Source: Methanosarcina barkeri str. Wiesmoor
GTDB lineage: Archaea > Halobacteriota > Methanosarcinia > Methanosarcinales > Methanosarcinaceae
Assembly (NCBI RefSeq): GCF_000969985.1
Contig: NZ_CP009526.1
Coordinates: 3,534,001-3,598,000, forward strand
DNA length: 64,000 bases
Direction: 5' to 3'
Shown: one piece after another, positions 1-8,249 of the stretch
How the letters are laid out: the number at the start of each line of letters is the position of its first letter
Position numbering within the stretch: the stretch's first letter is position 1
Made by a program: the position numbers and the translations under genes
Notes under the pieces: model-generated
Databases searched by the model: none
The model's input: only the letters and a program-made list of their open reading frames with translations
What the model was told of the DNA's origin: nothing

Positions 1-62
1 GATTGAGATAAATTGCAAAGATTAACTGTTATTTCAATGCTGATTTTGACAAAATATAGAGT

Positions 63-914
63 TTAATAAAGCTGCACAAACCCCTCCATCCTTTTTTGAT
101 AATACAAATACTCCTGGGCATACCCACAGTAGTGTCCGAAATATTCCCTTCCCCAGTCCCCCATACAGCTCATGTTTTTGCAGGTTTCAAAGTAACTGTC
201 ATCTATATGGTAATGCTGGATGATCTGTCTGATGTGGGTATCTACTGGAAAGGCTTCCATTTTATCAAAAGCGAAAAGAAGCACGCAGTCAGCAACCTTT
301 TCCCCAATGCCCCTGAGCCTCATAAGGCGTTCCCGCGCATACCTGTATTCCAGGCGGAAAAGCACGTCAAGGTCCAGCTCGCCCGACGCAACTTCTTCGG
401 CTGCGGCTATTATGTTCTGGGTCCTGAAGCCCAGCTTACATTTGTCAAGCTCGGCGGGATCGACATTTGCAAGAGTTTCAGGGTCAGGAAAGCTGAAATA
501 GCCTGGCTCGATTTCTTGACCGAAAGACCGGCTGAGCAGGTAGATTCTTTTCTGGATTGTGGGAATGCTTGAGGCTGTTGAGAGCATATAGGAAATAAGG
601 CATTCCCAGGGGTCCTGCCTGATCAGCCGCAGGCCCCGATATTTGCGGATTGCTCTGTCGATCAGCAGATCCCGGTTTATGCTTTCGTAGATTGAAGGCA
701 GATTATCGTCAAGGCGGAAATAGCGAGTAAGAAACTCGGGCTGAAGATTTGAATCAACAATCAGTTGCCCTTGGTCCTGAGAAAGCCGGATAACCTGGTC
801 TCCGACAACCCCTGTCCACCAATCTCCGTTTCGCTCCCATCGGAAGACCTGCCCGCAGTCGAGCGTATAGTTAAGATCAAAAAATTCGGGTTTAAGCCTG
901 TACGTCCAACTCAA
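63..914 (-). CDS. ogg: OGG1-family 8-oxoguanine DNA glycosylase / AP lyase
   Basis: This base-excision repair enzyme of 283 aa should remove oxidised purines and nick the abasic site. Residues 1-75 resemble the OGG N-terminal domain (DCGQVFRW at 19-26). The helix-hairpin-helix GPD fold follows: LSTASSIPTIQKRI at 111-124, LGFRTQNI at 161-168, then LRGIGEKVADC at 200-210 and PVDTHIRQII. By family precedent the catalytic lysine is Lys206 and the aspartate is Asp225. The start codon is TTG and lies inside the 3' end of the upstream kinase gene, overlapping it by 23 nt, so translation is probably coupled. The length fits archaeal OGG proteins with an N-terminal domain. Family assignment is firm; lesion preference is inferred. 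Confidence 0.9.
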   Translation of the reverse strand: MSWTYRLKPEFFDLNYTLDCGQVFRWERNGDWWTGVVGDQVIRLSQDQGQLIVDSNLQPEFLTRYFRLDDNLPSIYESINRDLLIDRAIRKYRGLRLIRQDPWECLISYMLSTASSIPTIQKRIYLLSRSFGQEIEPGYFSFPDPETLANVDPAELDKCKLGFRTQNIIAAAEEVASGELDLDVLFRLEYRYARERLMRLRGIGEKVADCVLLFAFDKMEAFPVDTHIRQIIQHYHIDDSYFETCKNMSCMGDWGREYFGHYCGYAQEYLYYQKRMEGFVQLY

Positions 915-2328
915 GCCCCCTGAGAAAAGTCCCTGCAGTTAACGTATCTCCCAGCCCTACCGTGGTTACGGGAAATCTGGAAAGCATTGTAGGCAACATG
1001 CAGATAATATAGTTCCCTTTTAAAGTATAAGCCCCCTGCCCAAGAGTTTTTCCATTAAAAGCCTTAAGGAAAGCTTGAACCTGTTCTCTTCCAAATGGGC
1101 TCTCCTGAAGTTTCGAAGCTTCCTCTTCCACAAATTTCCGCCCATCAAGCCTGCCTGAAGCTGCATACACGCCTGCACACCTGACTCCGAATTCTAGGGC
1201 TTCAAGCTTTTCTCGGGCTGCCCTCTGCAAAATTGAATTTTCGAATTCATCCATTTCAAATTCAGAAACTGCTCTGGAATTAAACTCAAAATTGGTTTTA
1301 AACACAGCCAGCACAAATTCCCTGGTATGGATTATGAGCCTCTGAAGCCCATTACCTGATGCCAGCCTGAAAGCTGCACTGGATATAGCACCTGCCTCCA
1401 TATGCAGAAGCCCCTCTCCGGGAACTCCATGAAAGTTATAAAACATTGCAAGTTCGTCTTCATTCATCCCAAGGCTATCAGAAAGTTTTGCAAACTTCAG
1501 AAAGACCGAATTTGCAATTTCTTTACTCGAAAAATGTCCGAATTCCAGGTGAATCTGAAGCTTATTGTTTTTGGTTTTCCAGCTTTTTAGCTGAGAGAAG
1601 GTATCATCAAGAATTGTCTTATAAGTGCGGCCATTGGGATAGTTCTCAAGCAGGAGATGAAAACCCGATATAAGTACGCCATCAAGTTCGCAGGCATGTT
1701 GAAGGGCATACTGCTCAAACGCAGGGTTGACAAAGAGCCTGAGATTCAAATGATCGCAGGTAGCTATGAAGCGGTTTTCCCTCGGAACCCTAACCTCGGT
1801 TCCGTACAGGGAAAATGTCTCCCCCTCAGAGAAATCAAATACGAAATGTATGGGTTCCTGGCTGCTGGAAAAAGCACCTTTATTTTCTTCAGGCACTTTC
1901 TTTGCGTTTTCCGTTCTCTGCATGGAGGGTTCCGGAAAATAGATCGCCTTTTTTGAGAAGAGGGAAAGCTGTGTTTTAGAGGGCACTGCAACATTCGGTA
2001 TTACTCTGGAAGCGCCTAGCTGAGAGAGAGCATTTGCCATTATTCCTGCGTTTCCTCCCATTCTTACTAAGGATTTTCCGAAATAGCGGCTTTTAAGAAA
2101 CTCGAAAACGGACTGCTCAAAAACAAGCCACTCGGCCCCACATCCATTTTTCATACAGTAGGCAAGCCCTGCTACAAAATCCGATTCCGAAAAGATTTTA
2201 CCGGGGGGGTTCTTGATTTTGTCAAGGATTTCAGCCTCTTCGAAAGTATCCAGCAGTTCCGAAATCTCGGCCCCGCTGATCCGGTACACCGAATCTATAT
2301 TAACATTATATCCGCAAAGTATGTTCAT
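892..2328 (-). CDS. ADP-dependent phosphofructokinase/glucokinase family protein (second paralogue)
   Basis: This 478-aa protein belongs to the archaeal ADP-dependent sugar kinase family (ADP_PFK_GK, ribokinase-like fold). The N-terminus has the substrate-site motif YNVNIDSV, the middle has RMGGNAGIMANAL, and the C-terminus has TVGLGDTLTAG near residue 460, where the GxGD aspartate is the expected catalytic base. It is a diverged paralogue of the next gene upstream, with which it shares each of these motifs in the same order. An insertion rich in Lys, Glu and Ser sits near residues 130-165. The ATG start at 2328 follows a weak AGGACC ribosome site. The substrate (fructose-6-phosphate, glucose or another sugar or nucleoside) cannot be told from sequence. 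The gene runs into the OGG gene. Confidence 0.82.
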   Translation of the reverse strand: MNILCGYNVNIDSVYRISGAEISELLDTFEEAEILDKIKNPPGKIFSESDFVAGLAYCMKNGCGAEWLVFEQSVFEFLKSRYFGKSLVRMGGNAGIMANALSQLGASRVIPNVAVPSKTQLSLFSKKAIYFPEPSMQRTENAKKVPEENKGAFSSSQEPIHFVFDFSEGETFSLYGTEVRVPRENRFIATCDHLNLRLFVNPAFEQYALQHACELDGVLISGFHLLLENYPNGRTYKTILDDTFSQLKSWKTKNNKLQIHLEFGHFSSKEIANSVFLKFAKLSDSLGMNEDELAMFYNFHGVPGEGLLHMEAGAISSAAFRLASGNGLQRLIIHTREFVLAVFKTNFEFNSRAVSEFEMDEFENSILQRAAREKLEALEFGVRCAGVYAASGRLDGRKFVEEEASKLQESPFGREQVQAFLKAFNGKTLGQGAYTLKGNYIICMLPTMLSRFPVTTVGLGDTLTAGTFLRGLELDVQA

Positions 2329-2430
2329 CTAATCAGGTCCTGTATCCATGGGAATAGGAAGCAAGTGGAAGGCAAATTGGAAGCAAGTGAGAAGTGAATG
2401 GTGGGCATGCGGGAGGTAAGTGTAAGGCAA

Positions 2431-2475
2431 ATGAATGGAAAGTAAATGAATGGAAAGTAAATGAATGGAAAGTAA
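2431..2475. repeat. 15-bp tandem repeat, three copies
   Basis: Three exact copies of ATGAATGGAAAGTAA lie head to tail between the two ADP-dependent kinase genes. Degenerate versions (GGCAAATTGGAAG, GAAGTGAATGG) precede them from about 2360. The block separates the kinases by 182 nt. No function is evident; replication slippage is the likely origin. Confidence 0.85.
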
Positions 2476-2510
2476 ATGTCGACTTCGGAGAAGTCAAAGA
2501 GAATTTATTT

Positions 2511-3980
2511 TCATGCCTGATCCTGCTTCATTCTTGCAAGCATAGCTACAAAAGCTCCTGCCGAGATCGCATCGCCTATCCCAACCGTTGCTTTGGGTTT
2601 ATCTACCACTTTGGAAGGAATTAAAACCGCATCATGGTCAGGCCCATAGAGGTATCCGTATTCGAACTCCTCAGGGGTACAGAGTTTCTTCCCTACGCAG
2701 TAAACCTTGAAGTTCTCCAGGTCTTCCAGGCCTTTACTTGAAACCGGGACCTCCAACCCTGCTTCTACGCCCTCAAGATTCTCAATTTTTCCTTTAAGAG
2801 CTTTGGCACCGGCTAAGGTTGAGGAAAAGAGCAAAGCATCCCGATGTTCTTTAAGTGTAAGAGGATGGCCTTTTGCAAGGATACAGATGTAAAAGCCAAG
2901 AGAATGCACATGGACCCTTTCAAGCGACAGGTCCTTTAAAAGCTGGACAGCCCCCTGGTAAAGCGAGGTTATCCCGGTCTCTTCTTTTCTTATCACGGAA
3001 TAAGAGAGTTCTTCATGTCCCAGGACGTTGAGGGCATTTGCCACTTCTACGGTATCGAGACCCAGGGAATGAACATGTTTGGCAACAATTTCAGTCAGTA
3101 TAGCCCTTCTGATTACCCGGTTCTGAATGGATGTAAGTTCTACATGAATACGAAGTTCAGGGTTTAAAGCCTTGAGTTTCTCAATAGCTTTCAGGGAATG
3201 CGAAACATAGTCCTTATACGTAGACCCATCTTCGTACTGCTCTTTTATCATCTGGTAACCTGAAAGCATTGCCCCATCAATTGGAAAAAGTGAGTCCAGG
3301 TGCTCATAGATTTCTCTGTCCATGTCAAGACGTATCCATTTGGGGCGGGAGGAGATTATAAGGCGGTTATCTCTTGGAATCTGGAATTTTCTTCCACCGC
3401 AGGTTACTTCCATGCCTTTGGAATACTCAAAGATCCAGTTGACTTTTGACTCGGTTCCGGGTTTGAAGGCTTCTCGTGGGGGTTTAAGTACGACATTTCC
3501 ATCTTCTACCTTAGGGTGCAGAAGATTGTCAGAATCCACAAAATATTCTGCCTGTTCTTCAGAAAGCCAGGGAATATACGCCACCACTTTTTTTATCCTT
3601 AGGCGGGCAAGAAGATTGGAAATTATCCCTGCCTGGCCTCCCATGCGTGCATAATCAAAACCCAGATTCTCTTTCAACCATTCATGAATATCTGAGGTAT
3701 GAGTAGGAATTTCAGCAGCTTTTCCTTCTCGCATGGAAATAAGCAGGCGAGCCATAAAATCAAGAGGTTCTTTTATTTCTCTAGGATATGTTTCAACTCT
3801 TGCCTGAACGTCAGCCTCATTAAAGAGCCCTATAAGCATAGACAGTTCTTTGTCTGTAAGGTGCTTGATAGCATCGATATTACTGTTATAAGCTACAAAC
3901 ATACCTTCCAGATAAGGAAGGGCTTTTTTGACATTGTAAAAAGCGTCATTGTGACGCTGTTCCCATTCTTGTATATTCAC
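2511..3980 (-). CDS. pfkC: ADP-dependent phosphofructokinase
   Basis: This 489-aa kinase should phosphorylate fructose-6-phosphate (possibly also glucose) using ADP, in the modified Embden-Meyerhof pathway of methanogens. It carries YNSNIDAIKHL at residues 31-41, RMGGQAGIISNLLARL near 106, and TVGIGDAISAGAFVAML at the C-terminus, which contains the catalytic GxGD motif. The length is typical for the family. The start is GTG at 3980, preceded by a GGGGGTTT purine stretch. It heads a minus-strand set (pfkC, paralogue, ogg) with 182 nt to the paralogue. The symbol follows archaeal usage; PFK versus bifunctional PFK/GK activity cannot be separated by reading. Confidence 0.85.
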   Translation of the reverse strand: MNIQEWEQRHNDAFYNVKKALPYLEGMFVAYNSNIDAIKHLTDKELSMLIGLFNEADVQARVETYPREIKEPLDFMARLLISMREGKAAEIPTHTSDIHEWLKENLGFDYARMGGQAGIISNLLARLRIKKVVAYIPWLSEEQAEYFVDSDNLLHPKVEDGNVVLKPPREAFKPGTESKVNWIFEYSKGMEVTCGGRKFQIPRDNRLIISSRPKWIRLDMDREIYEHLDSLFPIDGAMLSGYQMIKEQYEDGSTYKDYVSHSLKAIEKLKALNPELRIHVELTSIQNRVIRRAILTEIVAKHVHSLGLDTVEVANALNVLGHEELSYSVIRKEETGITSLYQGAVQLLKDLSLERVHVHSLGFYICILAKGHPLTLKEHRDALLFSSTLAGAKALKGKIENLEGVEAGLEVPVSSKGLEDLENFKVYCVGKKLCTPEEFEYGYLYGPDHDAVLIPSKVVDKPKATVGIGDAISAGAFVAMLARMKQDQA

Positions 3981-4132
3981 TTGATAAACCCCCTGGAAAT
4001 ATTGATCTGAATCATAGATCTAAACCTGAAATAATTTTCAGGGATTGGGGAAAAAACGGATTTTTCCCCAAGTAATTTTGCTTAAATTTCGAATTAATCT
4101 TGTTTACATTTTTTATGCCCTTTATACCTGTT

Positions 4133-4183
4133 TTCAGTCCTGTAGTCAGTAATGTAATTTCAGTCCTTTAGTCAGTAATGTAC
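4133..4183. repeat. Direct repeat between argJ and pfkC
   Basis: TTTTCAGTCCTGTAGTCAGT at about 4132 recurs as TTTCAGTCCTTTAGTCAGT at about 4159, both followed by AATGTA. A weaker third echo (CCTGTAGTCAACACTG) lies near 4210. The block sits in the 265-nt space downstream of argJ and upstream of pfkC. It could be a remnant or a regulatory tandem; no protein is encoded. Confidence 0.6.
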
Positions 4184-4245
4184 TGCAGTAAGTCGTATAA
4201 TGGGTTAAACCTGTAGTCAACACTGCACCAGACTATGTTTCATCA

Positions 4246-5433
4246 TTAAGTCGTATATTCAGAGTTAATCCTGACATAATCATAGGTCAGATCGCAACCC
4301 CAGGCTATTGCCTGTTCCTTTCCCAGATTAAGGTCAAGGGTAATGACAATTTCTTCATTTGCCATTATTTTTTTCAAAAGCTCTAGATCCGAAGAACTGG
4401 AAATCTCGCCGGAATTTACAAGTTCAACCTCTTCTCCTCCTCCTGAAAAAGAGAGAGCAAGCCTTTCCTGTTCAAGTTCCGAACCTGAGTAGCCTGCAGC
4501 GGCTACAACCCTTCCCCAGTTGGGGTCCTTTCCGAAAATTGCAGACTTAACCAGAGGAGAACGTACAATTGCCTTTGCAGCAAGTTTAGCGTCCTCGTGT
4601 GTTTTTGCGCCAACTACCCTAGCTTCAATAAGTTTTGTAGCACCTTCTCCATCTTTTGCCATTTTCTTGGCAAGCTCGGTGAAGACGTAAATCAGCCCCT
4701 CCTCAAAGTCATCCAGACAGTCCATACAGGGCTTGACTCCAGACTTGCAGGTGGAAGTAAGGAGTACCATGTCGTTTGTACTTGTATCCCCGTCCACCAC
4801 AACCATATTGAAAGTTTTATCCACTGCTATTCTGAGAGCAGCATCCAGGACGTCGGCAGGCACTTTCGCATCGGTATATGCAAAACAGAGCATAGTTCCC
4901 ATATTGGGCTCGATCATCCCCGAACCTTTGGCAATGGCTCCTATCCTGATCCCGCAGTCCATCTCAATAGCTACTTCTTTTACGACTCTATCCGTAGTCA
5001 TCATTGCTTTTGCAGCTTCACGGCTGCACTCAGGAGAACTGCCCAGACCATTGAGGACTTCAGGAAGATGTTCCGTGATTAAGGAAACATCAAGCCTTCT
5101 GCCAATTACCCCTGTCGAGGCAACTGCAACCGTGTCAGCTTCAAGATCAAGTTTCTGGGCAAGTACGGATGCCATTTCCATAGCATCCAGAAAGCCGTCA
5201 TCACCTGTAAAGGCGTTAGCATTTCCGCTATTTACAATTAATCCCGAAAGACGGTGATGAGTCTCGATTACTCCCTTACTAAGGGTAACCGGAGCTGCTG
5301 TGACCTTATTTTTTGTAAAAACGCCTGCTGCCGGCCCCTTTGCAAGAATAACAGTCAATCCCAGTTTTCCGGCTTTAATTCCGTTTGCAGATACGCCTTT
5401 TACTGCACAGATTCCACCTTCGATTTCTTTCAT
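4246..5433 (-). CDS. argJ: Arginine biosynthesis protein ArgJ (ornithine acetyltransferase)
   Basis: ArgJ recycles the acetyl group from N-acetylornithine to glutamate, and in bifunctional forms also makes N-acetylglutamate from acetyl-CoA. The 395-aa reading starts at the ATG at 5433, preceded by AAAAAGGAGAG with good spacing. An in-frame ATG 33 nt upstream would overlap the CBS gene and lacks such a site. The autoprocessing region reads KGSGMIEPNMGTMLCF, so Thr180 is the expected nucleophile of the beta chain; the preceding residue is Gly rather than the usual Ala. DKTFNMVVVDGDTSTND and KDPNWGRVVAAAGYSG are further family signatures. It lies 19 nt behind the CBS gene and downstream of argC, suggesting an argC-CBS-argJ unit. 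Confidence 0.95.
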   Translation of the reverse strand: MKEIEGGICAVKGVSANGIKAGKLGLTVILAKGPAAGVFTKNKVTAAPVTLSKGVIETHHRLSGLIVNSGNANAFTGDDGFLDAMEMASVLAQKLDLEADTVAVASTGVIGRRLDVSLITEHLPEVLNGLGSSPECSREAAKAMMTTDRVVKEVAIEMDCGIRIGAIAKGSGMIEPNMGTMLCFAYTDAKVPADVLDAALRIAVDKTFNMVVVDGDTSTNDMVLLTSTCKSGVKPCMDCLDDFEEGLIYVFTELAKKMAKDGEGATKLIEARVVGAKTHEDAKLAAKAIVRSPLVKSAIFGKDPNWGRVVAAAGYSGSELEQERLALSFSGGGEEVELVNSGEISSSSDLELLKKIMANEEIVITLDLNLGKEQAIAWGCDLTYDYVRINSEYTT

Positions 5434-5452
5434 GAAAGACTCTCCTTTTTCC

Positions 5453-5917
5453 TCAGAGCTTTGCAAGACCTTTGATAATATCGCCGCGAGTAATGATTCC
5501 CACCACGCGGTTGTCCTCAGTTACAGGAAGCCTGTTGATCCTGTGCCTTATCATATGCTCGGATGCCTCTTCAATCGATGCCTCGGAAGAGATCGTGTGC
5601 ACATTCCTTATCATAATCTCTTCTATCTTTGTGGAACCCACATCAGAGAGCATCTTCTTCGTTTCTTCCCAGCCAAGAAGTTCCCTGATAGGAACCTCTA
5701 TAACCTCAAAGGGACTTGGAAGCCAGAGTTCCCCCTTTTCGGGGAGTATCAGCAGTTTTAGCAGGTCCGCCTCACTTATAATTCCTACAAGCTCTTCACC
5801 TTCAAGGACAGGTGCTCCACTCACATTGTTTTCTTTCAGGATTCTTGCCGTTTCCCGGACTGTATCATCAGGCTTGCAGAAAACAACGTTCGGGTTCATG
5901 ACATCTTTTACCTTCAT
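5453..5917 (-). CDS. CBS-domain pair protein
   Basis: This 154-aa protein is almost entirely two CBS motifs, which bind adenine nucleotides and act as energy or ligand sensors. The first (MKVKDVMNPNVVFCKPDDTV to about residue 57) contains VSGAPVLEGEELVGIISEADLL. The second (IEEIMIRNVHTISSEAS, about residues 95-152) contains RINRLPVTEDNRVVGIITRGDII. The linker at 58-92 is hydrophobic and proline-rich. No enzymatic domain is attached. It sits between argC and argJ with only 19 nt before argJ, so it is probably co-transcribed and may tune arginine synthesis; that role is inferred from position only. Confidence 0.9.
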   Translation of the reverse strand: MKVKDVMNPNVVFCKPDDTVRETARILKENNVSGAPVLEGEELVGIISEADLLKLLILPEKGELWLPSPFEVIEVPIRELLGWEETKKMLSDVGSTKIEEIMIRNVHTISSEASIEEASEHMIRHRINRLPVTEDNRVVGIITRGDIIKGLAKL

Positions 5918-5994
5918 CTGACTATACCCCTTGAGACAAATTTTATTCTTTAATTTAATCCGTCACCAGTTATATTTTCTTGCTTTGGTTATGC

Positions 5995-7008
5995 TTACGG
6001 AGCCGTAGCAGGCATCCAGAGCCCACATGTCTCATCCAGCCCGAACATGAGGTTCATATTTTGGATAGCCTGTCCTGAAGCGCCTTTGACCAGGTTATCG
6101 ATTGCTGAAAGCACGACAACCCTGTTATTTTCTTTATCCGCTTCAAAGCTTATATCGCAGAAGTTAGAACCTCTGACTGCAGTTAGGGAAGGAACTCCTG
6201 AAGGGAACCTTATAAACGGCCTGTCCCTGTAAAATTCCTCGTAAATCGTCTTTAAGTCGTCCGTGGAGAGTGTCTCCTTTGTAAAGAGGTGAGCAGTTGT
6301 AAAGATTCCCCTGATAGATGGAATTACGTGTGGAGTGAAATTAATGTTCCTGAGCTTTCCTTCAAGCCCGGTCAGTTCCTGGACAATTTCAGCTCTGTGC
6401 CTGTGGGCTGTAAGTTTGTATGGGATGATATTTTCCGCCAGGTTTGGATAATGTGAGTTTTGAGTGGGCGAGATCCCTGCTCCTGAGATTCCTGTCTTGG
6501 AATCAAAAACCGCAATATCGATAAGTCCAGCTGCTGCAAGCGGTGCTGCTGCAAGAATTGAACCTGTAGGAAAACATCCTGGGTTTGCCACGAAATTCTC
6601 TTTTGCAACTTCGGGGTGGAGCTCTACAAGCCCGTAAACGGCATTCCTTGGGTCACTATGCTTTATCCCGTAGATTTTCTCAAATTCCGAGGTTTCAAGC
6701 CTATAGTCTGCGCTAAGGTCAACAACCTTAGTGTTGCCATCAAGCAGTTCAGGTACATAGTTCATGGCAGATCCGTGAGGTACTGCAAGAAAGACTACAT
6801 CACAGCGCTCCCTGATATCTTCAGAATCAGGATTTTCATAATTTAGGTCGAGAAAACCTTCAAGATGCCTATGGGTGCTCGTTACGGGCTTCCCTGCCAG
6901 GCTTCGGGAAGTTGCCAGCTCCAGCTTAACATTTGGGTGGTTAACGAGCAAGCGCAGAAGTTCTCCTCCCGTATATCCCGAAGCTCCTATTATTCCAGCC
7001 TTGATCAT
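5995..7008 (-). CDS. argC: N-acetyl-gamma-glutamyl-phosphate reductase
   Basis: ArgC reduces N-acetylglutamyl phosphate to the semialdehyde with NADPH, the third step of arginine synthesis. The N-terminus IIGASGYTGGELLRLL is the Rossmann nucleotide loop. FVANPGCFPTGSILAA carries the active-site cysteine (Cys145), and HRHRAEIVQEL matches the conserved His-containing segment. The length of 337 aa is standard. I chose the ATG at 7008; a GTG three codons upstream (7017) is in frame, but the AGG of CACAGGCAG is better spaced for the ATG. It is the first gene of the argC-CBS-argJ series, with 77 nt before the CBS gene. Confidence 0.94.
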   Translation of the reverse strand: MIKAGIIGASGYTGGELLRLLVNHPNVKLELATSRSLAGKPVTSTHRHLEGFLDLNYENPDSEDIRERCDVVFLAVPHGSAMNYVPELLDGNTKVVDLSADYRLETSEFEKIYGIKHSDPRNAVYGLVELHPEVAKENFVANPGCFPTGSILAAAPLAAAGLIDIAVFDSKTGISGAGISPTQNSHYPNLAENIIPYKLTAHRHRAEIVQELTGLEGKLRNINFTPHVIPSIRGIFTTAHLFTKETLSTDDLKTIYEEFYRDRPFIRFPSGVPSLTAVRGSNFCDISFEADKENNRVVVLSAIDNLVKGASGQAIQNMNLMFGLDETCGLWMPATAP

Positions 7009-7754
7009 AAGTGTCACTGCCTGTGTAATACTAATACAAGATAATTAAATTTGTTATTGGAAATTTGTTATTGGAAAAGTCAAATATAAAATCTGTTTTG
7101 GTTATTTATTGATGTCACGGGATCTGCTCGAAAAGCTGGCTCCGGCTGCAGAGCCATATCTTTTTCTTCTTAAATACAGTTTTTCAAAGGAGATATCAGC
7201 TTGTAATCAATATCATTAGATATTCTTTTCATAATTGAATTATAAAGGAAATTAAATATGAGCTCTTGTAATCGAATTAGAAAGTGAGTTAGATGTGTTG
7301 AGTTAGATATGCTTGTTCATAAACAGATCTCAAAGAAAACCTACTTGAGAATTGAGAATTTTTCCTGAAAGCTTCTGCCTTGAGTCCATACCTACTGCTG
7401 ATTACCTATCGTAAAGGATCAGAAGTTTAATTTCCGCGGCCTAGAGCATCTAGTTAGAAGCCGCCTAATCATAAGGTAGTCATATAAAGGAAATTCCCCA
7501 AATTTATTAGTAAATTAAATTGTGAAGGTTTTCTTTCATTATTTTATAGAGAACGATTCATATAATTTTAAATTAGTAAGACTTAAATTTTTTAATATAT
7601 AAATATATTCCAGATGAGAATTGCTAAGGCACTTAGCGCCGGAAACGGAAAGTTCACAGGTAGTTCACAGGTAAATGATTTTATCTTTAGAGAATCTTTT
7701 ACTATATAGGAAAATTTGCTATATACCTCTTAAGTTTCAGGAAGAAAAAAAATC
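7009..7754. other. Intergenic space between argC and the deoxyribosyltransferase gene
   Basis: This divergent promoter region of about 745 bp is AT-rich and holds no convincing gene. A 35-codon frame at 7112-7219 (starting MSRDLLEKLAPAAEPYLF) has coding-like codon use and may be a decayed gene start, but it has no clear ribosome site. GTTAGATATGCTT-type short direct repeats occur near 7290. TATA-like runs (AATATATAAATATATTCC near 7593) could serve the plus-strand gene. I see no tRNA or rRNA. Confidence 0.4.
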
Positions 7755-8177
7755 ATGAATAAGAAGAAGACAATATATCTTGCAGGCCCCCTCTTCAGCC
7801 ATGCAGAACTTGATTATAACCGTAAACTGAAGGATTTACTGCTCAGGAAAGGCTTTTCGGTTTTTTTGCCCCAGGAAGATGCAGAGGATACCATAAACGA
7901 ACGCGAAAAACTGAACCAGGAGTGTATTTTCAATAAATGTGTAGAAGGTGTGGACGGTTCTGATATTGTAGTTGCAGTCCTTGATGGTGTAGATGTAGAC
8001 TCAGGAACTGCCTGGGAGATAGGCTACGCTTATGCAAAGGAAAAGCCGGTTATCGGGGTTCGAACAGATTTTCGTTCTCTCTCCGACGGAATTGTTAACC
8101 TTATGGTAGAGATGGCTATAGTCTCCCTTGCAAAGAATGAAGACGAACTGCTGAAAATAATAGAAAAATTCCGGTAA
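7755..8177 (+). CDS. Nucleoside 2-deoxyribosyltransferase family protein
   Basis: This 140-aa protein matches the nucleoside deoxyribosyltransferase fold (N-glycosidic bond exchange or hydrolysis in nucleotide salvage). YLAGPLFSHAELDYNRKLKDLL forms the N-terminal nucleotide-binding strand and helix. GSDIVVAVLDGVDVDSGTAWEIGYA holds the family signature, with Glu88 in the position of the catalytic nucleophile and Asp82 nearby. PVIGVRTDFR is the usual next strand. The ATG start at 7755 has AGGAAG upstream. Family members include DNPH1-like hydrolases, so transferase versus hydrolase activity is open. It appears to be monocistronic. Confidence 0.88.
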   Translation: MNKKKTIYLAGPLFSHAELDYNRKLKDLLLRKGFSVFLPQEDAEDTINEREKLNQECIFNKCVEGVDGSDIVVAVLDGVDVDSGTAWEIGYAYAKEKPVIGVRTDFRSLSDGIVNLMVEMAIVSLAKNEDELLKIIEKFR

Positions 8178-8249
8178 CTATTACTGGCTTCTAACTGTTT
8201 CTGTTCCCTAAAGTTTTGGTCCCAACTTTTCTTTGGTCCCAACCTTCTT

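Noticed and set aside
5434-5466. Upstream ATG of argJ at 5466
   Set aside because: It overlaps the CBS gene and has no ribosome site. The ATG at 5433 has AAGGAGAG at the right distance and begins with the usual ArgJ N-terminus.
7430-7490. tRNA-like GCGGCCTAGAGC segment
   Set aside because: No cloverleaf with a T-arm GTTCRA and acceptor stem can be formed. I found no tRNA or rRNA in the window.
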